From positions 1,426,001-1,490,000 of the forward strand of contig JAJFZO010000863.1 of NCBI GenBank assembly GCA_021397835.1: a stretch of DNA of 64,000 nucleotides, in the 5' to 3' direction. Shown piece by piece: positions 38,205-51,862 of this stretch (its first letter is position 1; every line of letters starts with the position of its first letter). Position numbers and translations under genes: made by a program. This DNA is from Moringa oleifera (Eukaryota > Streptophyta > Magnoliopsida > Brassicales > Moringaceae). Under the pieces are notes generated by a model that was not told where the DNA came from, made no database searches, and worked only from the letters and a program-made list of their open reading frames with translations.

Positions 38205-39148
38205 TTTTTTTAGTGTGAGTTTTTGAAATAGTAGTAAGTGTAAGTTTTATATCTACACAATAGGTTATATCTACAAATAACTATTTAGTAGAACAAAAAA
38301 ATTAGTGTACATAATCACCCATACAATACATATAATAGTGTATAAAATATTGCTATTTGACAAATGTTACACAACCATGTACATTTAATTTATATTCTAT
38401 GAATTAGTAAACACTTTTAAGGGCATCTCGTTGTAAAATCAACATATTTATCATTATATATTCGATTATTTTCAAGCAGAATACATCACAACTATTCTTA
38501 TATGATCACTGTAAACAATGGTTAGTTTAAAAAATGCATGTTAATTTATGTAATGTACGAATATAAACACCTCAAAAAAATTATTATTTACTTTGGTAAC
38601 TATTTAACCGAGGATAGAAAAGGTAGACTCCGATGTGTCCATGGCTATTTCGAAACAAAGACCAATTCAATGAGCTTGACCTCCACACACTTGAACTTTT
38701 TTTGCCCGGCGGATTCTAGTTTTGGGTGGTGTCTTATTCTTTGACACCACGGCTAGAGATGTTTTTTTATGGGTTCACCCATATTAGAATCTTTTTTTAT
38801 ATTAAAAAAAAAAGCAATCTTTCACTATTAAAGGCCTTAATATCGAACACAAACTATTTATGATCTTTGGGTAAGTCTTTTTATTAATACAAATCATGCA
38901 GTTTAATTCATATCTTTTCGAAGTTAACTTGTGCTATTATCAAATAGGTGTTGTCCATGTTGCATAACATCAACAATTGTTTACATATATATAAGTAAAA
39001 CTTAAAAACATCACCACAAAAAAGCTAGATATTGGTTTCCGTTCTTTGTCTTGTTGAGGTTTTATGTCACGAGGAATTGATGTGAGATGCTAAAAATAAA
39101 TCAAACATCATATTCTAATTTGGGTAACAAAAATAAAAAAAAAATACA

Positions 39149-39475
39149 CACACCAATAGTGCATTGACTCATGCAAATATTACATTAACCCATAACAAGA
39201 GAACAATAACTCACGCCAACACTATATTAACCCACGCTACCATTACTTTAACTCATGTCAACAATACACCTATGGTGTAATAACCCATGCTTAAAGTGTA
39301 ATAATTTATGCAATTAGTATAATAACTCATGCTATAAAAGCATAAACTCAGGCCATTAATATAACAGCTTATGCCACAAATTAATAACTCATGTCATTAT
39401 TATAATCCCACATTTTTTATGAGTTAACACCCACTATAATAATACAATAGATCACGAAACTTGTACAATAACCCA
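39149..39475 (-). repeat. Degenerate short-repeat array, right arm
   Basis: About a dozen variants of TAACTCATGCCATTAGTATAA (complement of the left-arm motif), such as TAATAACCCATGCTTAAAGTG and AATAACTCATGCTATAAAAG. The period is about 20-24 bases. Subterminal arrays in opposite orientation are seen in several DNA transposon classes; I could not find defined ends. Confidence 0.65.
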
Positions 39476-40105
39476 AAAATCACAAGGCAACTTAAGGATA
39501 ATACAAAAACTCGAAATCAGTGTACAATAACCAATGACCACAACAACCTATTAACCCACATGTAAAACATAACCATATGTCCAACGTTTAGTCATAATAA
39601 ATAAATAAAAAGTTATAAAAATCACAAAATGATGTAGTTTCCACATCAACGACTATTTATTATCTTCGAAATCTACACTAAAAAAAAAATTTATTTTAAA
39701 CAATATGAATTTTTACACATGCAAAATATTTTTGAACCAAAAAAGAACAACTATAAAATGCTTTCCTTGTTAAAACTCTTGAATATGCAAAAAAAGAAAA
39801 AAAAAAAAGAGAGATTAATAATAAGTGGTTTTACTGCAAACATGTTTTGAACACACTTAGGGTTTACCAAAAAAAAAAAAAAAGCTTCAAAAACTCTTTA
39901 GAATTGGAGTGGCCCGCTATGTTTTAGTTAAATTTCAAAAGCCTTGACATTATCGAATTTTGCTCTGATACTCCAGAGAATTTTGACTAATGATTAAAAA
40001 TGAGGTTAAAAAGAGATAAGTTAGTGAAATGAGTTATTCTTATAACTTAGATTTTGTACGGGTGCAGTTAATTTTTTTTTCTTAATTATGTTTTTTTTTT
40101 AAATT

Positions 40106-40647
40106 GAGATAAAAATCATATAAAACCTTAATGTTTACCTATATTACTAATCAAACTTTTTTTTTCAAAAAATGATAAATTAAACATTAATTTGTCAATT
40201 TAATGTAAATTGAATATTATCAAAAAATTCAAAAATTGAGGGTATTCAAATTGAAGATCTTATGTAACGAATTTTAATTTAAAATTTTTCACATATATAA
40301 AGACATATTCAAGCTACTATCACAAAAAAATTTATAATTTTTTTAGCACTAAAAATATATTATTTTTAAATTACAATATCAAAAAATTTTAAAAATAACA
40401 TAATTACTTAAAAAATTAAAAAAAAATTTGTGACGATAGCTTGAATATTTTTTACAATGGTAAAAAAATTTTAAGTCAAAATTTTTCGTATAAGATTTTC
40501 AATTTGAATACTTATAATTTTTAAAATTTTTGACAATATTCAAGTTAAATCAAATTGATACATTAAAGTTTGATTTGTTATTATTTAAATATAAAAATTT
40601 GATTAATAATATAAAATAAATATCAAAATTTTATAAAATTTTTACTC
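40106..40647. mobile_element. Foldback MITE-like element
   Basis: An almost symmetric inverted repeat of about 540 bases with arms of roughly 230 bases. The left arm contains ACTAATCAAAC, TATTCAAATTGAAGATCTTA and TATTCAAGCTACTATCACAA. The right arm contains their complements TTGTGACGATAGCTTGAATA, AAGATTTTCAATTTGAATA and GTTTGATTTGTTATTA in reverse order. The centre is AT-only. A related half-element with AATATTTAAGCTACCATCA lies at 55.5-56.1 kb. Confidence 0.7.
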
Positions 40648-40772
40648 ATTTTTAAAACTTAAGTAAATAGCTTATTATGAATCCAATTCCTCAATTCGAG
40701 GTTAATTCCATTCATATCCCCTTCCAATCACAGTCAGTCTGATTACGCATAAGTCACCATCTCGTAATACAC

Positions 40773-40900
40773 GTGAAATTTGTTGAGCAGACATACCCTT
40801 ATAATGGTTAGACTTTGTTTTATGGGCTCATACATTTTTTAGGTACCCCGTGATTAGGCTTGTACCGTTACATAAACTGGGCCTAACACGATGCATCTAT
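40773..40900 (+). repeat. LTR-like direct repeat, right copy
   Basis: Begins GTGAAATTTGTTGAG and ends ACTGGGCCTAACACG...ATCTAT. It matches the copy at 33646-33770 over the whole length with substitutions and small indels. It lies 680 bases upstream of the CHX start codon, so it may now be part of that promoter region. Confidence 0.6.
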
Positions 40901-41583
40901 TTGAAGTTCCTTGTTAACTAGGATCAGAGACATGAGCTGCACGTACAGTACTAATCTTTTGTTTACTCAAGTTCTGCTTGGATCTTTAAGTTTCTGCTTA
41001 CGCTTCCAAGTAGCAGACCAATGAGTCTTCTTTATGCTTTTTCTCTCTCTGACTCTCTCTAGATTTAGTTGTAACAACAGATAAAATTGGAACTAGTTCA
41101 TGGATGGATCAGTCTTAGACAGTTTCCAGGTTTCCTGAATATAAACCTATTTGGAAATCCAAATTTGTTCGCCCTCCCAGTGATTTAATATGACAACGAC
41201 CATGCACTAGAACATGCAAAAGGCTCTTCTGATATGGCAGAGATGCGTCGGTTTACTAAAAGTGGAAAAGTTTGTAGCACATGGCTTGGCCCTTGCCTGG
41301 TTCAGGCAAGTCTCGTCCAGTCAGAAGGCAAGGATTTCGGCTTCATTTTTGGTTAAAAAGTTTCATTATTCCCACCTGGCCGCAATGCCATGCAAGCCTC
41401 AAATATCAAGCTGTGATCTGAAACAGAGCATGGAGAAATTCTGACCACCTCACGTTTCTTGGGTTTCTTTCCCCTCTTCGTCCAAGAAAAGATAGCCGGA
41501 TTAAAACCTTCGCATACGCAAAACCCTCTTCTTTCTTTTCGCTTCAATCTTGCGGGAGAAACAATAGAATCAGCTTTTCAAGT
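40901..41583 (+). promoter_or_regulatory. CHX upstream region
   Basis: Unique, balanced sequence between the right LTR-like repeat and the CHX start. A short CT tract lies near 41042-41062. An open stretch at 41214-41444 has no family features. I could not identify a TATA box or fix a transcription start. Confidence 0.4.
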
Positions 41584-44131
41584 ATGGCGGGATTGTTGAG
41601 AAACATGACGGTGTACTGCGAGAGGCGTGTGAAAAACACTTCTATGGGTTACATAGTTGGGGATGATCCAACTCAATTCCCTCTTCCGATGCTGCTGTTC
41701 CAGATCAGTCTAGTGACATTATTCTCAGCATTTTTTCACATCCTCCTCAATCGTGCTGGGAAGATTAGTTTTGTACCCCAGATGTTGGTAAGCTTTCATC
41801 TTCTTGCTCATTGTGTTTGTTATATGTTCCCAATGGAAAGACGAAAGCGATTAAAACGTTGTTTGTGCAACAGGGTGGAATTGCCTTAGGCCCTTCATTT
41901 CTTGGATACAATAAGAAGTTCGCAAATAAGCTTTTCTATCCGAAGAGTCTAATGTTCATTGATGTATATGAATCATTAGGGTTCATGCTGTTGATTTTCC
42001 TGATTAGCGTCCGGATGGACGTAAGCATCATCAAGAAATGTGGAAGGATGGCAGTGATTATAGGGGTCGCAACTTTTGTGCTGCCTTTTCTGATGACTTC
42101 AGGTGTAGCCTACCTCATAAGAGACGCCCGTAGTTTGAACAAAGCCTTACGCCCAACTCTCACGATGGTTGCCTCCCTTGAATCAACCATGTCCTTCCAC
42201 GTAATCTTCGGCATCCTTTCAGATCTCAAGCTCCTAAACTCGGAGCTAGGCCGTCTTGCTCTGTCGTCTTCCATGATTAGTAATTTCTGCAGCTGGTTAT
42301 TTTTCATGGTTGCTACTTCCATGAAAGATGCCATAGAGACTGGTCGATCAGATCTCGTAATGCTTACTCAAGTCAGCAAAGTCTTGATAGTTTTGATGAT
42401 TGTGTACATCCTTCGTCCTATCATGATATGGATGATGAGACGAACCCCCGAAGGAAAACCCTTGAAGGAATCATATGTTCTGGGCATCATGGTCATGATT
42501 TTTGTATGCAGTTTCATTGCTGAAACCACAGGACAGCATTACGTGTTTGCACCTATTGTGTTGGGCATTGCCACTCCTGACCAGCCGCCTATGGGATCAA
42601 GCTTGTCTGAAAAGATTGGATGCTTCGTTTGGACAGTGCTCATGCCCTGTTATACCATCGGCATTGGCAGACGGGTAAATATTTATAGCGTAGGACTTGT
42701 GGATGTTGTTGCTGTGGAGTTCCTGATCATCCTGGCTATCTTGGCCAAAATGGCAGCCGTAACGATGGCATCTTTCTATTACAGAGTGCCATTTCTTGAT
42801 GCTCTCTTGCTTGGCCTCCTCATGAATAACCAAGGCATCTTTGATATCCAGCTTTTCAAGCAAGCAATAACCGCCAAGGTATTTGTTCATCTGGCCGCTG
42901 ACATATTTCCTGTTTATTCAGCGTTCTGAAACTAGTTACTTCTCTTTTTTTGGGCCCAAATGCTTGCAAAATTTCCCTTGATAGTTCCACGAACTTGCAG
43001 CTGCTAACTGAGGAAGGCTTTAGCATCATGGTCTTTGCAGCAATGGTGCACTCGGCCATTCTTCCATCGCTTATAAGAACTCTGTACAACCCTTCAAGAA
43101 GGTATATAGCCTACCAGAGAAGGACCATTCAGCACCAAAGTCAGGATAGTGAGCTTCGGATTCTTGCTTGTTTTCATGAACAAGATTGTGTCCCTGCCAT
43201 TATTAATATCCTTGAAGTCTCCAATCCTACCCCGGAAAGCCCCATTGTAGTCTATGCTTTGAACCTGGAGGAATTCATGGGACGTTCCATTCCTTCAATC
43301 ACTCAACATAAACTGAACGGAAATTCAGACCCTTTACCCAAGAAGATAGAACCCATAATCAATGCCTTTCGTCTATATGAACTACAGAACCACGACCTTG
43401 TCACCGTTCAGTGCTTCACAGCAGTCACGCCTTGTGCTACAATGCATGACGACGTTTGCTCCATGGCTGTAGAGAAGAGCACAACTTTAGTTATTATCCC
43501 ATTTCAAAAATCAGACTCCTCGAATATCAGGGCAGTGAACAAAAAAGTCCTGAAAAACGCTCCGTGCTCAGTTGGAATCCTCTATGATCGTGGGATGCTG
43601 GACTATCGAGATATGTTAACAAGATGGCATACGATGAAAATCTGTGTGATCTTCATAGGAGGGCCTGATGACCGTGAAGCCTTAGCTTATGCTGCACGCA
43701 TGGCAGAGAATCCCAGCGTTAGGCTTCAAGTCATTCGGATATTCAATCCGAACGAGACATTTCCAGGTTTGATTGAGCAAAAGCATGACACAAGCGCCAT
43801 TAATGCTTTCAAGATCTCCACTTTCAACAACAATAATGTTGAGTTCAGAGAGGAAAATGTAACAGAATCAAGTCAAACAACGCAGCTGCTTCGGTCCACG
43901 GAAGAAGATTATGACCTCATGTTAGTAGGAATAAATCATGACAATGATTCGCCAATATTGGTAGGACTATCACACTGGAGTGAGATTGAGGAGTTGGGTG
44001 TAGTTGGAGACTTGCTGGCGTCTTCAGATTTTAACATCAAAGCATCTGTGCTGGCAATACAACAACAAGCTTCCGTAATAGAGGAAATGGTAGACAGCCC
44101 CACGGCAAGATACATACCACAAATTAGATAA
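41584..44131 (+). CDS. CHX27: Cation/H+ exchanger, CHX26/27 type (CPA2)
   Basis: Exons 41584-41787, 41874-42878 and 43001-44131 give 779 residues. The first about 400 residues form the multi-helix Na+/H+ exchanger domain (starting LPMLLFQISLVTLFSAF, then GGIALGPSFLGYNKKF). From about residue 440 on there is a hydrophilic C-terminal domain with two USP-like halves (LRILACFHEQDCVPAIINIL and MKICVIFIGGPDDREALAYAARM), as in all plant CHX proteins. CHX proteins move K+ and protons at endomembranes or the plasma membrane, often in pollen. The helix that normally carries an Asn-Asp or Asp charge reads SSSMISNFCSWLFF here, with no acidic residue. The Arabidopsis CHX26/CHX27 genes (At5g01680/01690), recalled from memory, lie between the AKR and PP2C homologues, as here. 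Confidence 0.9.
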
Positions 44132-44567
44132 ATTTGAACAATCATACTCAACTACACGGCAGAGTATACGGATTGCCATAATGGACAGACTGGCATTGTA
44201 TATCAGCTTATGGGAAGACAAAGCATATTTTGTCCTATTTTTAATCTGGGCTTCCTCTTGTTTGCCATTTCTCTTCCTGTCTAATGCAGCAACCACAAAA
44301 GACATCCTGTTTTTTTGCCGTTTCTTATTCCACATTTATGTCCACATTTCTAGCTTCGACTTCGTATTATGGATCTAAAGATCACAGCTGAACTAAAGGA
44401 ATTGACAAAGTTGCCTGGGGAGACTCCATTGAGGTTTATTGTAAAGGATCAAAAGAGATTTTGCATATTAGCAGAGATGTGGAGCTTGCTTAACCCTTAC
44501 ATTTAGTACTAATTATTTATTGATGACAGAAAACCACAACAGTTGTGCACTGCAACATCAAGAACAG
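44132..44567. other. Convergent 3' ends of CHX and AKR
   Basis: This is 436 bases between two stop codons of convergent genes. It must hold both 3' UTRs and poly(A) signals. Short open stretches are present on both strands without coding features. Confidence 0.55.
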
Positions 44568-46444
<1,877 letters not shown>

Positions 46445-46743
46445 TCTTTGCTTCTCTTAACAATGCCGCTTTTCAGTTTCTGTTGTTTACTAGCGGATAG
46501 AAGGATCAAAACAGACCATTTCTATATATAGAACCGAACCCCTAGAGACTTGATGTGTTACACCAATTCTTGCAGGTTAGACACGTTCAAGGTTGTTAAG
46601 GGCGTGCGTGTCCCTCCTGTCGCTCCTACTTGACACGTTTGCATAGCTTCAATGGTCTCTCACCGCACTTCAATCTTAGGTCCTGTAGTATTATTTGCCA
46701 GGGGCGTACTTGGGCTGGGTTTTTTGATTTAGGTGATTGTAGG

Positions 46744-46893
46744 TTAACAATGGACTATGAAGAGGAGTTCCCCTATTGGTTGGTTTGCTGCCATCATCAG
46801 TCTCACCAGAACCCAAATGTCCAACAAAGCCATAGTAAGGCCTGCAAGATTCCACAGAAAACCTGCTGCTGCTCTGCCGATCGGATGACGCAT
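46744..46893 (-). CDS. Candidate small hydrophobic protein, 49 residues
   Basis: On the minus strand an ATG opens MRHPIGRAAAGFLWNLAGL and reads to a TAA at 46744-46746. It holds one long predicted membrane segment (about residues 9-34) flanked by Arg on the N-side. The frame is open 14 codons further upstream (DPAKQTHENEVA), so it could be the last exon of a larger gene. I do not recognise the family. A chance hydrophobic frame cannot be excluded: base composition is balanced and no promoter or splice evidence supports it. Confidence 0.3.
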   Translation of the reverse strand: MRHPIGRAAAGFLWNLAGLTMALLDIWVLVRLMMAANQPIGELLFIVHC

Positions 46894-47328
46894 GGCCACT
46901 TCATTCTCATGTGTCTGTTTAGCCGGGTCTTGCACTTCAGCAACCCAAAGGTTGGTTTGTAATAAGAATAAATCTTGGACAGCAAATTCATTATTCCTGA
47001 GATGTAACCTAAGTTTAGGTACATATTATACAATGCATTTCAGGGTTTATTCAGATTCAATCTTATAAGACTTTGAGCTTAATAGCCAAGGCAGATAATA
47101 ATTCATAAATTCTCTGATTCTATTCCCTGTGAGAAGGATTATAAGCAAGGAAAGTGCAAAAAGTAAAGACGCTCCATATTGAGAACAACTTTGGCTGGTA
47201 GGAGTTAGTCATTATATATTTGCCTGAGTATGACGCATTAATTAGACTAGAAGTAATAAAAGTCAGGAAACTAGTAGAAAGAAAAGGAAAGCAATCCCTG
47301 TCAAAAAAAAAAAAAAAAGAAAAGGACA

Positions 47329-47426
47329 GCAATCAGTATCTGTACCCAGAAACAGAAGACACCATCAGAGAAGGAAAGCAATCAGTTCCTGTTCCCAGAA
47401 ACAGAAGACACCATCAGAGGACCAAA
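47329..47426 (+). repeat. Two-copy 49-bp tandem duplication
   Basis: GCAATCAGTATCTGTACCCA at 47329 recurs as GCAATCAGTTCCTGTTCCCA at 47378. Both run through AACAGAAGACACCATCAGAG. Only a few differences are visible, so it is recent. A third partial start (GCAATCCCTGTC) lies at 47291 before a poly-A run. Confidence 0.85.
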
Positions 47427-47588
47427 CACATTGATTTCCCCATCAATAGACACATCCCCTTACACCCCGCACACGTTAACACCCGTGACCCCCTACTCCG
47501 CTACGCGCTCCTCTAACAGTTGGAATTCAAGTTCACATTCCCTTCTCCTTCCTGATTTCTTCCTTTTTTTAGTTTTTTTTTTTTTGTT

Positions 47589-47616
47589 GGGGGGGGGGGT
47601 AGGGGGGCTGGGGTTG
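47589..47616 (+). other. Poly-G tract, potential G-quadruplex
   Basis: Directly after a T-rich run, G11-T-A-G6-CT-G4 fits a G-quadruplex pattern on the plus strand. It is intergenic. A long homopolymer like this is also prone to sequencing error. Confidence 0.6.
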
Positions 47617-48082
47617 GTAATGCCCTTGACAGAGTTCTAGAGCCTACCCGAACACGCACAGGTAGCCACAGTTCAGTCAATCTCCCTCCCAAGCAAAGAC
47701 AGCTTTTTGTTCTTCTTGATATCATTCCCCAGCGCAAAAGCTCCCTTCTTTCTCATGGTGAAGCAATTTTAAGAAGAGGAAATTAAGAACCCACAAAAAC
47801 CAAGAGATGCAAAATGAACTCTTTTTTTTCTTTTTACTCTCCAAGAGCAAATAGAAACACGAGCTGGCTCCACGTCCAGCAAAGTTAATCTGCTTTTCCT
47901 CTATATATATTATTAGTCCACATGCTAATAACCATAACAGCATTTTTACACATCTCATTAGAACTATTACCAAGTAGACTAGCAAAGGTTCAAGACCATA
48001 TATTAAAGCCCTCCAAGAAACAAAGAAAACCCAGAAAAAGAACCAAAAAAGGAAAACCCTGGAAACCTTAATGTCATCAAAA

Positions 48083-49885
48083 CTACACAATGTTAGATTT
48101 GCGGACAAAGTATCGGTAAGCAGCCACCTTCTTCCTCCTTGAAGCAGTGTTATCCACACAAAGTATCATTTTTCCTGCTTCTCTCGGTGTGAAGGAGTTG
48201 TGAATTGCTTCATCTGAGGGATTCATCTTTCTCGGCTTCTCCACGGCTATGGTGTAGCTGCCTTCTGCATTCGGCACAAACTCTGCACTGTACTCTAAGT
48301 CCCAGCCTCCCACGGCAATGTCCCAGGTTATGGTTGCACCAGCCTATTAACCCACAGAAACAATCAATGAAAAAGCCACTAATCATTATACGGGTGTCTC
48401 TTAATGGGATTGCAGGCTTAATCATGGTTCAAAGCTTTTGACCAAGCAAATACCAGTGCGAACAAAAGAAGAAACCATTGCACAATTACTGAATAATTCT
48501 AAAAGTTACGGGAAAGGACCTCAATGCCCTCGATTTGGATGTTAACTTTCTCTCCTCCTTTGATGGTGAACTCAGAGGCTGGTTTTGGGGGACCATTCTG
48601 CAAATCGCTGGGTCGACTGAGTCCACCGTATTGTATTGGAATATCTTGAGGCCTTATAAATCTGGGTAGAGAGGGGAAATGGCCAAAGAACCCCATGTTT
48701 CATTAAAAAGCTAAAGACAAGAAGCAAATACGCAGGTACAAGTGAAATCAACCAGGTAGGAAAGGTCCCAGAATGGAACAGAATCTAAACAATCGAGAAA
48801 AAACTAAAAGAAAGATGGCAAAAGGAACAGAGAGATTAAAACCAATTAAAGGGTATGAGCAGAACTATGAAGAGTAAAGTAAAAGGACTCACTTGTAGAG
48901 AGTCTCTGCAGCATTTCCTTCCTTAGAGATCACAAACTTACTCTTAGTTCGCTGAGTGAGGAAAGGACTGAACATCGAGTACAGCATACTGAAGTACCAT
49001 GGTACATTGATGAAAATCTAAAAACTCCAAATTAATGGTTTGCAAAAGAAAAAAAGAGAACTTTTGTAAGAAAACATAAAGTAACAGACAAGAAGCATGA
49101 AACAGAGGCTTGTCAATTAATAATTACAATGGAAAACAACAGTAGTATACCTTGCGAGCCACCATTTCAGGGTAATTGTCTTGAAAAAGAGAGAGGATCT
49201 GATTAGAAGCAACCCTGAGCTCTCTTTTGGGCATATCTTTGAGATCAGTCACCTGAATAATGGAGTTAACTCCACCAGGCTTAAAATGTAGGAGATTTAT
49301 GCCTCTCTCGAGGACCTGAACTCTCCATCTAAGGAACTTCTTAAGTTTCTCTTCGTCCCCAAATATCCTCTCGTACATATCCTTGTCTCTGAAAACTCCA
49401 TATGCATTGTAGCACACGGGATGGCCCTCTCTGTCATAGCCATGCATGTAAGCAACTACACCCTCAAGCTCCTTAAACCCAAGTTCCTCGTCTAAAACGC
49501 CGTCTGTTCCGAACTCTTTCCTCCAAGCCATGCACTTCTCCAACATGTGAAATGAATCAGGGACCCTGAAATCTCTGGCTCGCAAGAACTTCAACAGAAT
49601 CACGTCTGCTTTATCGTCGCCACCCAACAGAGGAACGCCCCACATAGAGCAATCCTCAGACCCGAAAGACGCTGTAAGCTTGTCTTTCAGCTCTTGCAGA
49701 GCTTTCTTCTCCGAGGACTTTAGGTGCGAGACAAAGTAGGTGTCTTCCTTGAAGGAATGAGACCGAAGAGTAGCGGCCTCCATCAGTGTAGTAACGAAGC
49801 TCTTCTTGTAGGGCTTTGGTGAGGCCTCTGGTGGGTCTTGCAGAGGGGTTTTCTGTTCAATGGGGATAGGGGACAAGGCTTCCAT
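48083..49885 (-). CDS. PATL6: Patellin-6 type SEC14-GOLD lipid-transfer protein
   Basis: Minus-strand exons 49885-49151, 49017-48893, 48661-48520 and 48343-48083 give 420 residues. The N-terminal about 60 residues are variable. A CRAL-TRIO N segment follows (LLGGDDKADVILLKFLRARD), then the SEC14 lipid-binding domain (about residues 145-310: HPVCYNAYGVF, FLRWRVQVLERGI, HFKPGGVNSIIQVTDL, NVPWYFSMLYSMFSPFL). A GOLD beta-sandwich closes the protein (about 320-415: EFTIKGGEKVNIQIEG, WDLEYSAEFVP, KKVAAYRYFV). Patellins bind phosphoinositides and act in membrane traffic at the cell plate and plasma membrane; PATL6 is also linked to auxin-responsive growth. I chose ATG 49885 (MEALSPIPIEQKT), which matches the family start. 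An in-frame ATG 28 codons upstream would add unconserved sequence. Its Arabidopsis counterpart, from memory, is At3g51670. Confidence 0.93.
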
Positions 49886-51857
49886 GATTTGATGCTTTGA
49901 GAAGAACCCAGGAGAAATCTCTGCGAAAGAAACGCAGATCTTTTGAGGCTTTGCGTTATTGTATACCAATGTGCAGTGGAAGTTTCAAGAACTGCTTCCG
50001 GGGATACTCTGCTCTGCAGAGGCTTGTCAAAGCTTTGATTGCAGAGGAAGGGAAAGTGACTACAGGTTCGGTAGAATACAAGACAAAGCAGAGGGCAACA
50101 AGAGTGATAAACCGCAGACAATGACAGAGTTAAAAGTATATCGCCACGAAGAGATGAGCCGCGATTTTCGTTTGAATGTTCAAAAGCAGCTTAAAAAGAG
50201 CAAAATTGGGGCAAATTTTGAATCCTCTGGGAGTTGTATCACGCGCCGTAGATTTGATTCTTTAGTACACGATTCGAGCTGAGCCGCGCCAAGCGAGTAG
50301 CTCCGTACATACATACACCGCAGAGGCAGAGAGCAAAGGGTGACTTGTAGATGAGGCGATAATAATTGAGGATTCAGTGGGGAAAAGCAACTGAGCACGG
50401 GGCTTGTGTTTGGTTGGGTTTAGGGTCTAACGAGTGGGACCCACGAAAGAACTTCTTTTTCCTCCCATCTGTGGGTCCCCTTCTTCCCTGCACGACTTCG
50501 GAGCTCGAATTTCAGGCGCCAACAGTTCCTGCCAGCAAAGGACATTTCTCTTCCAAGCAAACAGTCCCAAAAGTATGAAAACAAAATAAATAAATAAATA
50601 ATTTAATTTTAATAAAAAATATAAATAAATTAAGAAAGTGAAATTACAATGATAACCAACGTAACCCCTAAGCTACACCGTAATTAACGTGGTGTATTAA
50701 AGCTAAACACAGCATTGTTAGTGTCCGTCTTACTTAATGCTTTGAGATCACGGTGGTCCTTTCCATCTTCCACTTTATTTTTCTTTCTACTTTGACGATT
50801 TACTCAAAGATTATGCTTTCAGTATGTTAAATTTGTTTCTAAGAAAGATCTCCACTAAAGCTAAGCAGTACTCCTCCTAGTACTCTACTGTTTTCATCCC
50901 GCTCGTATATATTCAGTCACAGTGCAAATATTCATGAGTCCTTTCCTCTTACTGTGCGAAAGCATACGGTTCTCTACTCAAAGTTACCATTCTCTCTATG
51001 GTGAAATTTACATTTAAATCCATCTGTCACGTCTCGCATTGTGACACAAGCGCCACATAAGCAAGTAAGGTGAGCTGATGTGCTAACACGAAAGAATAGC
51101 GTAAATTGAGGTCAACTTACATGTTGAAATTATGAAGACGGATTTATACCTCTCGTACTCAAGTTGATCGAGAATTCGAATCACTTTCTCGAAAAGATCA
51201 AACCAAGTCGAAACCAATTTACACCCTTATAACAGAACTATACCTATAAGTAAGATGGAATTTAAAGGTGCTCCCGGGATAAAAATACTTGATGTGATAC
51301 TATTGACCCGTGACACACCGCCCCCCGTTGTATCTGTTTTCCGGTGCTTTTGCTGGATATCCGCCCAGCAAATTCTGCACGATTCAAAGGGGTCGAGAAG
51401 AAAACAAGAGTTGCAATTAAAGCAGGAAAGATCGTTTTCGAATCAAATTTCTTTCACGATTGTTGCTTGGATCTAGGCCTTGAAGATGATTGGCCTGAAT
51501 TTGTGGCCTGTCAACTTCTCCCTCTGATGAGGACTGAGGAACCCAGCTGTGAAAATTACACGTACTACATTTTCTCCATTTGCTAGTTGGTGCTCCCCTT
51601 CGTTGTACCGTTACCCAGTCACTTTCAGGCAGGCTTCCGGCAATTTGTAAATGGCAGAGGATTCTTATTGATCCCTGTTGATTTTTTATTAAAAAATAAA
51701 AAATTATAAGTTATTATATTAATATGATAAAAAAATAAGTATGTACAATTTTATTCATTAATTTTATTAAATTAAAGAAACATTTTCATTTGCTGTGTAA
51801 TCAGGTTTCTCAACATCTCTTTCAATTTATTCAGCGAATTGATTTCCTTATTCACCC

Positions 51858-51862
<5 letters not shown>

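Larger units (their letters stand above)
46445..48082. other. Spacer between AKR and patellin genes
   Basis: It contains the AKR promoter, a candidate small membrane-peptide frame (46744-46893, minus), a 49-base duplication (47329-47426) and a poly-T/poly-G tract near 47570-47616. 47700-48082 is probably the patellin 3' UTR. Confidence 0.5.

Noticed and set aside
39149..39475. CRISPR-like regular repeats
   Set aside because: Repeats are degenerate, unspaced and in a plant nuclear sequence with introns.
33646..40900. A complete LTR retrotransposon
   Set aside because: Flanking repeats are only about 125 bases, no target duplication, primer site or reverse transcriptase is visible, and internal parts point in different directions.
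49886..49969. 28-codon N-terminal extension of the patellin
   Set aside because: Unlike the family start; the ATG at 49885 matches the usual beginning.
51255..51586. Overlapping open frames near 51.3-51.6 kb
   Set aside because: Two short frames in different phases, no recognisable family, no clear gene signals.
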